64,000 bases of DNA from Candidatus Syntropharchaeum butanivorans (lineage in GTDB: Archaea; Halobacteriota; Syntropharchaeia; Syntropharchaeales; Syntropharchaeaceae). The stretch covers positions 94,945 to 158,944 of the forward strand of contig LYOR01000001.1 of assembly GCA_001766825.1 (NCBI GenBank), in the 5' to 3' direction. This document shows, in pieces, positions 24,795 to 33,503 of the stretch. The notes under the pieces were generated by a model. The model was not told the DNA's origin, did not search any database, and saw only the letters and a program-made list of their open reading frames with translations. Position 1 is the stretch's first letter. Each line of letters begins with the position of its first letter. The translations under genes were made by a program, and so were the position numbers.

Positions 24795-25583
24795 TCACTG
24801 CCACAACTTATCACCATCACCTTCCTTCACCTCGTTCATAATCTTTACGTATTCCTCAACCAGAGACTTGCTCATCTCCAAGGTTTGAGCAATCTCATCA
24901 ATACTCATCGTTTTGCTTAGCTTTACCACTTTCTTGTATGCCTTGATATACCTGTCACATGCCTGCTCAGTGTGTTTAGTTTTCCTTGCAATCTCTGGAG
25001 TCTGATAACCCTTGCAATAAAGCCTGATAATAATTCTCTTGTGAGTCAGAGCTCTCCCTATGTCGTGTATAATCCCCCTTGTAGGCAACACTTCTCCTGT
25101 CCTTTCCATGTACTCATTCACCTGCTTGCTTACCGTGCCAGTGGAAACATTCAACAAGAAGGCTACATCACTGTGAGTTAGCAAAGCATTCTGCTCATAA
25201 GCTTCCCTGAAAAGTCTTGCAATCTTCTTCTCCCTTATCTCTTTATCAGAATAGCCGGCATTCTTCATTACAAGGTCTTCTTCAGAGATTAAGGTGAGAA
25301 TAACAGGTGTTAACGAAGTATTCTTGCTGTTCTTACCGTAACCTGGTTTATCTTCAGCTTTAACTCCATACCACATCACCTGACCTATATCAATCTTCCA
25401 TGGATCTCTGTAACACCTGTTTACCAGATTAACAACATCATCAGCAAACATCTCCTGTATCTTGTCACCAGCAATGAACTGGTAATCCCTCTGAATCAGA
25501 TTGAGCAAGGATCCTTTAATGGAGTTTGCAACCTTTGACTGTATCATGGAAGGTACTCTGTTGTTTTTGTTGTTCGTTTTCAT
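24795..25583 (-). CDS. DUF1670-family HTH protein (first copy)
   Basis: 262 residues. The central and C-terminal parts show the DUF1670 pattern: THSDVAFLLNVSTGTVSKQVNEYM (an HTH), LPTRGIIHDIGRALTHKRIIIRLY, YQTPEIARKTKHTEQACDRYIKAYKKV (a second HTH), and a third short HTH-like IDEIAQTLEMSKSLVEEY. Three helix-turn-helix units suggest DNA binding. The N-terminal 100 residues are specific. It overlaps its paralogue by four bases. DUF1670 proteins occur in methanogens and ANME archaea, without an assigned function. The 280-base gap to comD contains no gene that I can see. Confidence 0.72.
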   Translation of the reverse strand: MKTNNKNNRVPSMIQSKVANSIKGSLLNLIQRDYQFIAGDKIQEMFADDVVNLVNRCYRDPWKIDIGQVMWYGVKAEDKPGYGKNSKNTSLTPVILTLISEEDLVMKNAGYSDKEIREKKIARLFREAYEQNALLTHSDVAFLLNVSTGTVSKQVNEYMERTGEVLPTRGIIHDIGRALTHKRIIIRLYCKGYQTPEIARKTKHTEQACDRYIKAYKKVVKLSKTMSIDEIAQTLEMSKSLVEEYVKIMNEVKEGDGDKLWQ

Positions 25584-26368
25584 TGACTCACCTCTTCCTC
25601 TTCTCTGCTTGTTTTTTTAAACATGGAACGGAGTTGTTCTAACCTTTCCTGGTGGTCCTGTGTTTGATAGTATTCAACAAGCTCCCTGTATTCTCTTATT
25701 GTTTTATCTGATAGGCCAGTTATGATTCTTAGCTCTTCTTCGCTGTAACCTTCTTCAATAAGTATAAACACACGAGCAAAATCCTTGATGTAGCGCATGA
25801 TAGCTTCTCCACTGTGCTTAGTCCTTCTTTCTATATCTGTGTACTCGTAACCTTGAAGGTAAAGCTCAACTATCTTCTTTTTGTGGCTGACACCAGAACC
25901 TATGTCCTTCCACTTACCCCTGGTGGGGATAACCTCACCATTGTCCTCTAATTCTGCTATATGCCTCCTGATTGTCTTTGTGCTCTCTCCCAATAGAATT
26001 GCTATGTCAGCCTGGGTTAGCAATGCACCCTGGTAAAAGGCTTCATTGCTTATGCGAATTATTCTTCTCTTCAGCATTTCCTTCTGAATCCTTGCTGAGC
26101 AATCTGCTGGATCATAAATGGTTAGCTTCACTGCAACCAGGTGCATCTCTTCTACAGGTACACCGGGTGGTACCTCCTTTGATGCTGCATGGAAGATTAT
26201 CTGCCCCTCATCTCTCTGAACTGAATACAGATCCAGGTAGGATGTAAAGAGCTCAGATAAAGATCTGCATACTGCTCTCGGGAATGAGTAATCTCTTCTC
26301 AGCTCACTGTACAGCTGTTTCTCTATTCTACGATTAAAAGTTGAGATATACTCCTTCGGTACTTCCAT
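25580..26368 (-). CDS. DUF1670-family HTH protein (second copy)
   Basis: 262 residues, a diverged paralogue of the gene at 24795. Matching blocks are TQADIAILLGESTKTIRRHIAEL, IPTRGKWKDIGSGVSHKKKIVELY, and YEYTDIERRTKHSGEAIMRYIKDFARV. The ATG at 26368 is used; a GTG nine bases earlier is also in frame. Its stop overlaps the start of the first copy (ATGA), so both are made from one message, perhaps forming a heteromer. Nothing nearby identifies a target; a broken nucleotidyltransferase gene lies just upstream. Confidence 0.72.
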   Translation of the reverse strand: MEVPKEYISTFNRRIEKQLYSELRRDYSFPRAVCRSLSELFTSYLDLYSVQRDEGQIIFHAASKEVPPGVPVEEMHLVAVKLTIYDPADCSARIQKEMLKRRIIRISNEAFYQGALLTQADIAILLGESTKTIRRHIAELEDNGEVIPTRGKWKDIGSGVSHKKKIVELYLQGYEYTDIERRTKHSGEAIMRYIKDFARVFILIEEGYSEEELRIITGLSDKTIREYRELVEYYQTQDHQERLEQLRSMFKKTSREEEEVSQ

Positions 26369-26415
26369 CAAGACCACCAGCTCAATCTTGGTGGCATGGT
26401 ATGAGTACCTATGGG

Positions 26416-26549
26416 TCAGAAGGGGGTATTTTCAAATTCTACGAGGACATCTAAATCACTTGTCTCTGTTCACCCCTGGCATAAGAACCAAATATTTCGA
26501 TTTTCCTGGCACCATGCTTCTTTAAAATATGTATCAGCTTTTCTATCAT
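26416..26549 (-). pseudogene. Broken MNT-type minimal nucleotidyltransferase
   Basis: Starting with MIEKLIHILKKHGARKIEIFG (first part 26549 downward), the minus strand encodes the nucleotidyltransferase motif GSYARGEQR, then hits a stop in that frame (QVI-stop). The neighbouring frame continues with TSDLDVLVEFENTPF, the expected second half of the DxD metal motif, and then stops at 26416. The frame change (net loss of one base) splits the active site, and the last part of the domain is missing. Intact relatives are antitoxin-like partners of HEPN proteins. The 26550-26769 stretch upstream holds only a 51-codon frame (26564-26719, minus) that I do not recognise. Confidence 0.75.
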
Positions 26550-26769
26550 CCCATCTATCTTCTTCACCTCAGAGCGGGGTTCGGGATTTGGACAGCACTT
26601 GGCGGGTATGTGAAGTTTACCGTAGGCAAATTTGGGTGAGCGTGAGCAAGCCACATATCAATCTGCTGTCCGAGTACGCAGCATCGAAGATACCTTTCCC
26701 AAAACATCGCTTCAACCATGAAAAATTATCAGATAGAGCTCCCTGTATTTCGGTGAAAAGCATGCCCCC

Positions 26770-28152
26770 TTAACCACTCCCTATCGCAGATTTACCCATC
26801 TTTATCACATTTGGAATCGCCCTTCTGAATATGAAACCCTTTCTAAAGATCAGGTCTTTAATCAGATATGATGGGCGCAGGTAGAAGGATAGGTATGCCC
26901 GCTGGAACATCTTTGTTATCTGCTGGGCGGTGAAGTTTTTAAGCTTCATCACAGGATCAAGTGTGGTGTATTTCCTCCAGTTGAAGGTCAGTATTAGCTT
27001 TTTTGACAGGGCATAATCCCACAACCTCGTTCCTGGGTAAGGAGTGGCTATGGTAAACTGTGCAAAATCCACACCTGCCTTTTTTGATAATTTTATCGTT
27101 TTCCTTATATCCTCTTTTGTTTCCTCAGGAAATCCTATGACAAAAGATCCCAGAACATTGAGCCCCTGCTTTTTTGCCTTTTTAACTGCAGAGATTGACT
27201 GCTCAGGGGTAATCCCTTTACCGATGAAATTCAGGATTTTCTGAGAGCCTGATTCAATGCCGAAATAGATAGTATGGCATCCACCTTTCTTCATCGCCGC
27301 TGCAACCTCCTCCGTGAATATATCAACCCTGGAAGAGGCTGACCAGGAGATATCAAGACCCTCCTCCAGAATTCTTCTGGCTATTCTCATTGTCCTTGGC
27401 TTATTTAAGGTAAAGGTATCATCAAGAAACTCAATCTCGTGAATCCTGTATTTTTCATGAAGATGCCTCAATTCCTCAATTACCCTTGAATCGCTATGCC
27501 CTCTCCATCTCCTTCCAAACTGAAGCGAAGAGGAACAGAATGCACAGTCAAACGGGCATCCCCTGCTTGTCATTACGGTCCCGAATCTCACCCCATTGAC
27601 CTGATACTTTTCCATTGGGAGCAGATCATAGGATGGCACGGGAATCGTGTCAATATCCTCTATAAGTGGGCGCGGAGAATTGTTTTTTACTTTACCCCGC
27701 AAATTGACGCTCAGTCCAGGAATACTGGATGGATCTCTGTTTCTCTCCAGTGAATCGATCAGCTCTCTGAATGTGAGCTCACCCTCACCTCTCACTATAT
27801 AATCTATGTATGGACATTCTCTGAGCGTTCTTTCCGGGACAAAGGTGACATGGGGACCGCCCATCACCATCTTTACGTCCTCATTGAACGTCTTTGCCAT
27901 CTTTGCAACCACGTATGCATCAGGCATCATTGAGGTTGTTGAAGTTATTCCCACAACATCAGGGTCGTATTTTTTTATTACCCTCTCCACATCTTCATAG
28001 GTGTAATCCTCGGCAAGAGAATCAACTATGCGAACATCATGCCCATCCTTCACCATGGACGCAAGATATGCCAGGCCAAGAGGGGGACCTGTTGTCCCAA
28101 CAACCGCTTTGATTGCGCTTGTAGTTGGAGGGGAGAGAAGCAGGATTCTCAT
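26770..28152 (-). CDS. B12-binding-domain radical SAM protein
   Basis: 460 residues of the BchE/hopanoid-methylase style family. An N-terminal cobalamin-binding-like fold (PPLGLAYLASMVKDGHDVRIVDS, MVMGGPHVTFVPERTL, YIVRGEGELTFREL) is followed by the radical SAM domain with SRGCPFDCAFCSSS. IYFGIESGSQKILNFIGKGI and FVIGFPEETKEDIRKT are standard parts of the barrel. It is the last gene of a set of three radical SAM genes on this strand and lies one base from its neighbour. The substrate is not known; lipid, tetrapyrrole or peptide methylation or ring closure are all within the family's range. Confidence 0.78.
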   Translation of the reverse strand: MRILLLSPPTTSAIKAVVGTTGPPLGLAYLASMVKDGHDVRIVDSLAEDYTYEDVERVIKKYDPDVVGITSTTSMMPDAYVVAKMAKTFNEDVKMVMGGPHVTFVPERTLRECPYIDYIVRGEGELTFRELIDSLERNRDPSSIPGLSVNLRGKVKNNSPRPLIEDIDTIPVPSYDLLPMEKYQVNGVRFGTVMTSRGCPFDCAFCSSSLQFGRRWRGHSDSRVIEELRHLHEKYRIHEIEFLDDTFTLNKPRTMRIARRILEEGLDISWSASSRVDIFTEEVAAAMKKGGCHTIYFGIESGSQKILNFIGKGITPEQSISAVKKAKKQGLNVLGSFVIGFPEETKEDIRKTIKLSKKAGVDFAQFTIATPYPGTRLWDYALSKKLILTFNWRKYTTLDPVMKLKNFTAQQITKMFQRAYLSFYLRPSYLIKDLIFRKGFIFRRAIPNVIKMGKSAIGSG

Positions 28153-28153
28153 A

Positions 28154-29728
28154 TCAATTCACCTCTATTTCCTCTATCCTTATCTCCATCGGCTCAAGGG
28201 GTTTATCAACATCCACCCCCTTTTTAATCGCCCATTTTCTTATGCTGCGCACAACCAGCCTTGAACCGAGCTTTGCAAGCGGTAGAAATATCAGGAAGTT
28301 TGGATTCCCCTTAGTCACCCTCTTCAAACCGTGATCCACCTCCCACACAAGATGGCGCCATGCATGATAGATATGCAGAATCCTCCCCTCTGTAAGGTTC
28401 TCATCAATATCAAAGAACTCCGTCCCTTTCAAACCACCCATTGGAACGAAGCCCAATGGAGTGACGGTGAAATGCGCTCTCTCACCGAGTTTTTCATACA
28501 GTTTCTTCTCCATCGTGAGAATAAGCCGCGCTGTATCCATCCCATCCTCATCGGTTTCCCAGGGCAGGCCAACTATGGTCGTATATGCCGGAAACCAGTA
28601 GAACTTGTTGAACGCATAGGTTCCATTCAGCAGAACCCAGGGCCATTCCTCAGCGCTGAATGGCTTCATCTTGTTGTTAGCAATCTTTTTTATCAATTCA
28701 GGGGAGGCTGTTTCAAACCCAACCTGTATCCCGACCCATTTATTCAAGTTTGCATGATTTAACTCAGAAACTCTTTTAAGTATCCTTGGCGCAGCCAATG
28801 CACCTGCCACAGTGCCATGTGTGGGATTCGCAAAGTTAGCTTTACTTAAAATATTTTCAAATAAATCAATTACCGCATCCTCATTTGGATAAAAATTTCT
28901 CCTGTCCTCCACCATGTAATTGAATATATCCTCACTGTATAACCACGCGTTATTTTGTCCGACACTTAGATTCACATCTATCTCTCTCAATACCTTTTCT
29001 ATGGGATAAAATCTCGCTGCCCTCAAATTTGGAGAGCAGAATCTGCATCCTCTGCCACAGCCACGCATAACCTCTACCATTCCCTTAAAGGTAGGGCTTA
29101 CAACCTCGGGAATCTCCTCAACCTCTGGCCAGGTTTTGATCTTTATAAACCTGTCTGCTCCCCCACTTTCTATCTCCCTGAAAATATCTCCTATGAGATG
29201 CTCGGTCTCTCCCAGTATAACATGGTCTATTCCCAGCTCTTCCGTCAGATCCTGCCTTAATTCAAACTGCCATCCAGCCGGGCCTCCAACAACAATCCTG
29301 AATTTGTATCCCTTTCTCTCTCTAAAATCCCTCAACCTCTTTATGAAGGATGTAAAAAGGTACTTTGAATAGGATGTTTTCCTCCCTCCCTCGGTGAACA
29401 TAAGGGTTACAGGTCCCAGACCGTATGGATCCATGGTATTCACCCCAACTATCGTGGTCTTCTCATCTATGAATCTCTCAACCCTTTTTGGATGGGCAAC
29501 AACAACCTCTCCCCTCTTAAAGCCATCCTTAAGAAGTGCCGCCTCCACCTTTCGCAGTGCATACGGAGCCTGGATTAACTCAAACTCATTATCTGGGAGC
29601 TGGGAATCCAGAATTTTATATACAAACTTTGGTACGGTTTCAACCGGTGCACATGGTAAAAAGTCAAGCAGGGGTATGTTTCTGAATCCAGATGTCAAAC
29701 TCGGATCAGAGGTCAGGACCACTCTCAT
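28154..29728 (-). CDS. Radical SAM protein with N-terminal B12-type domain
   Basis: 524 residues. The start MRVVLTSDPSLTSGFRNIPL leads into a B12-binding-like region without the classical DxHxxG ligand motif. The radical SAM cluster motif is RGCGRGCRFCSPNLR. It is a clear paralogue of the gene at 58648: both share APYxLRKxEA, DPxGLGP, VVGGPxxWQ and the same cluster motif. The family is widespread in archaea without a firm function. Because ring-forming GDGT synthases are also B12-type radical SAM proteins, a part in membrane lipid modification is one possibility, not shown by the sequence. It overlaps the next upstream gene by four bases. Confidence 0.72.
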   Translation of the reverse strand: MRVVLTSDPSLTSGFRNIPLLDFLPCAPVETVPKFVYKILDSQLPDNEFELIQAPYALRKVEAALLKDGFKRGEVVVAHPKRVERFIDEKTTIVGVNTMDPYGLGPVTLMFTEGGRKTSYSKYLFTSFIKRLRDFRERKGYKFRIVVGGPAGWQFELRQDLTEELGIDHVILGETEHLIGDIFREIESGGADRFIKIKTWPEVEEIPEVVSPTFKGMVEVMRGCGRGCRFCSPNLRAARFYPIEKVLREIDVNLSVGQNNAWLYSEDIFNYMVEDRRNFYPNEDAVIDLFENILSKANFANPTHGTVAGALAAPRILKRVSELNHANLNKWVGIQVGFETASPELIKKIANNKMKPFSAEEWPWVLLNGTYAFNKFYWFPAYTTIVGLPWETDEDGMDTARLILTMEKKLYEKLGERAHFTVTPLGFVPMGGLKGTEFFDIDENLTEGRILHIYHAWRHLVWEVDHGLKRVTKGNPNFLIFLPLAKLGSRLVVRSIRKWAIKKGVDVDKPLEPMEIRIEEIEVN

Positions 29729-31110
29729 GCTTCTTTTTCATCTGAAAGACTTTTTATCCTCTCCCACTCCCTCCCCATAATTATGCACCCCGGATCCGGA
29801 GCGAGGATATCGCCATAGTAGGCATATGCCCTTGCCCTGCACCCTCCGCAAACATATCTGAATGCACAGGTATGACCTGCGTAATTCTCCGCATCCCTAT
29901 CCCTCAATTTATTGAGCACCCCACTGTTCTTCCAGACATTCACAAATCCATCTTCTCTGGCATTGCCAATCCTGATCGGCATGAACACACAGGGCTGGAT
30001 ATCGCCATTATGCTCTATTGAGCAGTAAATTCTTCCTGCTCCGCACCCTCCTATGAACTCAGTCAGTGCCTTTGCCGCACCACCAAATTCCTCTGGTATC
30101 TCCATCTCAGCAAAATGCGTAGGAGACACTTTCCCCTCTTTCCTGGCTATGGACACTCTGGCATACGCAGGACATGTGCAGAAAATCTGCATTTCTCCCC
30201 TCTTCCATTCATCATACAGGTATCCCATAAGCTCCTCTCTTTCATCAGGATCAAGATCCTCTTTTACCATATCCTTTCCTTTCCCGGTCGGTATGAAGTT
30301 GAAGACGATAAATCTATCAACCCTCAGCCTCCTGCCAAGCTCTATCATCTCCGGGATCTTATCCAGGTTATAATGGGTCACGGCAGTCGCTATACCTGTC
30401 GATAACCCAGCACCCCTCGCGTTTTCTATACCTTTCACCGCCCTCTCAAACGCCCTCTCAGCCCCCCTGAACCTGTCATGGATTTCAGCATTCGGGCCAT
30501 CTAAGCTGACCTCAACATACCTTACTCCGACCTCTTTCAGTCTTTTTGCAGCTTTTTCCGAGATCAATGTCCCGTTTGTTGCAACTGAGATGTAAAAACC
30601 CTTTGAGGCGGCGTATTCGGCAACCTTCCAGAAATCCTTGTTTATCAGAGGCTCTCCTCCAGAAAATGATATCGCGGCAACCCCTGCCTCATCCAGCTGA
30701 TCCACAACATTCAATTTTCCCTCTAAGCTCAGCTCATCTGGGGCAGGATGGGGGGTGGCATTTGCGTAACAATGCCTGCATTTGAGGTTGCACTGCTCTG
30801 TAAAATCCCATACGATCATGAAGGGAGCAATCAGCCTTTGAGGTACAGTAATGCCATATTCTGCAATACTTCTTATTATCACCGCAAAACCCTTCCGCAT
30901 ATAGGGATCTCTGAAAAGATCTTTAATAGTATCCGGACTCGCACCAAACCTCTCTCCCCCTTTTTCAATCGCTTTTCCCACTATTTTTGCATGCACCTTT
31001 TCCCCAGCACCCTCAGGCTCTGTAACATCCGCGTATATGCCTAATACCCGCTCCAGTCTCTTTACTTCGGTCATCTCTCTCAGGATGAAGCTCACAAATC
31101 TGTTATCCAT
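29725..31110 (-). CDS. Radical SAM/SPASM-domain protein
   Basis: 461 residues. An N-terminal helical region of about 100 residues is followed by the radical SAM motif CNLKCRHCYANA, FSGGEPLINKDFWKV and SLDGPNAEIHDRFRG. The C-terminal SPASM part has cysteines in CGAGRIYCSIEHNGDIQPC and CAFRYVCGGCRARAYAY, likely binding auxiliary iron-sulfur clusters. This type modifies peptides or takes part in heme/cofactor synthesis. It is the first gene of the three-gene set; the frame remains coding-like for about 17 codons before the ATG but has no start codon there. Confidence 0.78.
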   Translation of the reverse strand: MDNRFVSFILREMTEVKRLERVLGIYADVTEPEGAGEKVHAKIVGKAIEKGGERFGASPDTIKDLFRDPYMRKGFAVIIRSIAEYGITVPQRLIAPFMIVWDFTEQCNLKCRHCYANATPHPAPDELSLEGKLNVVDQLDEAGVAAISFSGGEPLINKDFWKVAEYAASKGFYISVATNGTLISEKAAKRLKEVGVRYVEVSLDGPNAEIHDRFRGAERAFERAVKGIENARGAGLSTGIATAVTHYNLDKIPEMIELGRRLRVDRFIVFNFIPTGKGKDMVKEDLDPDEREELMGYLYDEWKRGEMQIFCTCPAYARVSIARKEGKVSPTHFAEMEIPEEFGGAAKALTEFIGGCGAGRIYCSIEHNGDIQPCVFMPIRIGNAREDGFVNVWKNSGVLNKLRDRDAENYAGHTCAFRYVCGGCRARAYAYYGDILAPDPGCIIMGREWERIKSLSDEKEA

Positions 31111-31477
31111 TACCTTGTGGAGATAATCTATTATTTCCGCCTCATTTAGATTCCTCTCCGTTCACATCACCTCCTCAACCTCTTGACAGAATCTTTTATC
31201 CGGTATCGGGCTCAAAAATATTCCTGGATCAGCCAAGGTTTTCTCAGTTCTTGAAACGACCTAATACACTTTTCTGAACAAGCCTGTACCAAATCACTTA
31301 CCCTCTTCCCTCTTTATTCCACATCGTTTTACTTAGCGCTTTAGTTTCTTTTGAAATATTATAAAGTTATCGCCTCTGTGCCGACTCAAACATGCCCAAT
31401 CTTTACGCTGTTTGCAGTGGAAAAAAAGGGGTGAGGGTCAGGTTGGGTGAGCTTTGAGGTGCATAAGAGATCCTGTT
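31111..31477 (-). other. Intergenic region before the radical SAM genes
   Basis: 367 bases without a convincing gene. A minus-strand TATA-like element, CTTTATAATATT (31355-31366), is well placed to start a transcript toward the radical SAM set, but would leave a leader of more than 200 bases. The rest holds no repeat, tRNA or clear hairpin that I can see. It is more AT-rich than its surroundings. Confidence 0.45.
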
Positions 31478-32269
31478 TCAGAGAAGAACAGACTTCATAT
31501 CATCCCATAATCGCTCAATCATATCAAGCACCTCTGGTAGAATTTTGAGGATGGCGTATGCGATTATGATCAGCGCAATCGTTGATCCAATCTTTGCAAG
31601 GATGTTATGGGCAACATAGAAGCTATCAAGCCCGAGCCAACCATCAAACCATCCATATCCATAAGCAGTGATGACAAAGATGTTTCTTAGAATGTTAAGC
31701 ACAAATATAACAGGTATTGATACGAGAAATGCCGCAGCTTTACGCTCTAAGGGGGCCTTCACCCCGAGTATAACCCCTGTAAAAAGTGCCATGCTCTCAA
31801 TTGCTGTACATCCAAGTATCAGCCGAACCCTGTGGTCGTTAAGGTAGATGTACGGGTCATCGAGGGCCATTCTCACCCCAAAAACCGTCCGCCCGGCGTC
31901 TGTGATACAGTGTGTGTTCAACGAGATCAGAGCATCATGGAGCATCGGCACCTCTGCAAATGGGAAGTAGAATATGCATGCGATGGCAGTTACACGGGTC
32001 AGGAGAAAGAACGACTCCCTGTAATCTGTCATAAAGGAGAATGCAACGAGGAGGCAGAAGTTTGCCATTGCAAATGTGAGAATGGCGTTAAATGGATCCA
32101 TCCCCTCTATGTACTTCTCCGGCTGCATGAACCAGTGGATTGAGAAGGCAATCCATCCAAGCCCGGCAGTGATGGCTCTTACCCGTGTGTTTGGTAAAAA
32201 CCCCCTTAAAGATGCAAGTGTGAAGAGTACGAGGGCAGCCCAGAGCGCATAGGCGTAATGGCTATACAT
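31478..32269 (-). CDS. artA: Archaeosortase (exosortase family transpeptidase)
   Basis: 263 residues with about seven membrane segments. The catalytic cysteine is in LILGCTAIESMALFTG (C154), the conserved arginine in NILRNIFVITA (R195), and a histidine in YVAHNILAKIG (H221). This fits the archaeosortase A group, which cuts PGF-CTERM-tagged surface proteins and joins them to a lipid anchor. The ATG at 32269 overlaps the cdc6 stop by eight bases; the longer frame start at 32317 lies inside cdc6. No PGF-CTERM substrate was seen in this window. Confidence 0.85.
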   Translation of the reverse strand: MYSHYAYALWAALVLFTLASLRGFLPNTRVRAITAGLGWIAFSIHWFMQPEKYIEGMDPFNAILTFAMANFCLLVAFSFMTDYRESFFLLTRVTAIACIFYFPFAEVPMLHDALISLNTHCITDAGRTVFGVRMALDDPYIYLNDHRVRLILGCTAIESMALFTGVILGVKAPLERKAAAFLVSIPVIFVLNILRNIFVITAYGYGWFDGWLGLDSFYVAHNILAKIGSTIALIIIAYAILKILPEVLDMIERLWDDMKSVLL

Positions 32270-33503
32270 CCCACTTTTCGGTAAGGGTTTGCTGGCGCGA
32301 TGGTGAGTAACCCTCAAGCACTTTCAACCTCGAATCAGAGAGAATGACAGACCTTACCATCTCCTGGGGGATTGACATTGTGATCTCTTTCGTTCGCCCG
32401 TATCTTCCTTTATTCACGATTTTTGTGGAGATTATTCCGAGCATATCAAGCTCTGAGATCAGGTCTGTAACCCTCCGCTGGGTAAGGATGTTCATGCCCG
32501 TGAGTCTGCAGCAATTCATGTATGCGCGGTAAACCTCGCCGGTTGTGAGGTGTGGCTTTCCACCAGTTGACATCACGCTGTAAAGGACAAGCTTTGACTG
32601 GGTTGGGAGTGTCGTCAGGAGCTCATGGATGCGGTCTGATTCAATCTTTGTCTGCGCCAGTCGCACATGCTCTTCCCTCACCTTTGATTCACCGGCTCGT
32701 TCTGCAATCTCACCAGAGACTCTCAGAAGGTCGAGCGCCCTTCTCGCATCACCGTGCTCATTCGCTGCAAATGCGGCACACAGTGGAATGACAGAATCCT
32801 CAAGAACCCCTTCTTCAAACCCAATCTCTGCCCGCTCTCTCAGTATATCTGAAAGCTGGTGCGCATCATAGGGGGGAAAGAGAATCTCCTCCTCGCCGAG
32901 AGAAGACTTTATACGGGGGTCAAGGAACTCCCTGAACTGTAAATTGTTTGAGATGCCGATGATACTCACCTTTGCACGTGTCAGCTCACTGTTGATCCTC
33001 AGCAGATTGTAAAGAACCTCGTCCCCTTTCTTCACTAGCTTATCGATCTCATCCAGAATCACGATGATTATCTGCTCCTTTGAGTCGATTGTTGCCTTGA
33101 ATTCCGCATAAACTTGATCCGTGGGCCACCCTGTCATCGGTATTTCCCTGTCAAAGAGACGCGCGAGATGGGCAAGAACCCGGTACTGTGTATCGATAAC
33201 CCCTCCATTTATATAAACGACCGAACACCTCTGCCCCTGCACTGCACTGATCCGTTCAAGCTCCCTTCCAACGAACTTCGCACACGCAGTTTTCCCTGTA
33301 CCGGTCTTGCCATATATCAGGACGTTTGAAGGGGTCTCACCGCGCAGTGCTGAGACAAGGATGTAAGCCAGGTTGTTTATCTGAGCCTCCCGATGTGGTA
33401 GATGGTCGGGTGTGTAGGTAGATCTCAAAACCTCTCTATCCTTAAATATCGGCTTCACGGCCAGGAACCTGGTGAAGATCTCACTCAACATCTCTGATTC
33501 CAT
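32262..33503 (-). CDS. cdc6: Orc1/Cdc6 replication initiator
   Basis: About 413 residues. An AAA+ ATPase that recognises origins and loads MCM. Walker A GKTGTGKTACAKF, Walker B IIIVILDEIDKL, sensor 1 VSIIGISNNL, and DARRALDLLRVSGE sensor 2 are intact. The C-terminal winged helix (about residues 320-395) includes TTGEVYRAYMNCC and ILTQRRVTDLISELDMLG. ATG at 33503 (MESEMLSEIF) preferred over the in-frame start at 33524. Archaeal cdc6 genes often lie next to an origin; the 389-base region upstream is a candidate. Confidence 0.93.
   Translation of the reverse strand: MESEMLSEIFTRFLAVKPIFKDREVLRSTYTPDHLPHREAQINNLAYILVSALRGETPSNVLIYGKTGTGKTACAKFVGRELERISAVQGQRCSVVYINGGVIDTQYRVLAHLARLFDREIPMTGWPTDQVYAEFKATIDSKEQIIIVILDEIDKLVKKGDEVLYNLLRINSELTRAKVSIIGISNNLQFREFLDPRIKSSLGEEEILFPPYDAHQLSDILRERAEIGFEEGVLEDSVIPLCAAFAANEHGDARRALDLLRVSGEIAERAGESKVREEHVRLAQTKIESDRIHELLTTLPTQSKLVLYSVMSTGGKPHLTTGEVYRAYMNCCRLTGMNILTQRRVTDLISELDMLGIISTKIVNKGRYGRTKEITMSIPQEMVRSVILSDSRLKVLEGYSPSRQQTLTEKWDV

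Noticed and set aside
24621..24920. 99-codon plus frame in the gap between comD and the DUF1670 pair
   Set aside because: Half of it is antisense to the DUF1670 gene; no homology and no good start signal.
26451..26654. 67-codon frame with nucleotidyltransferase motif taken as an intact gene
   Set aside because: It stops in the middle of the active-site motif; the rest (SDLDVLVEF) is in another frame and the domain end is missing, so it is a pseudogene.
26564..26719. 51-codon minus frame upstream of the broken nucleotidyltransferase
   Set aside because: No recognisable motif; probably a chance frame in decayed DNA.
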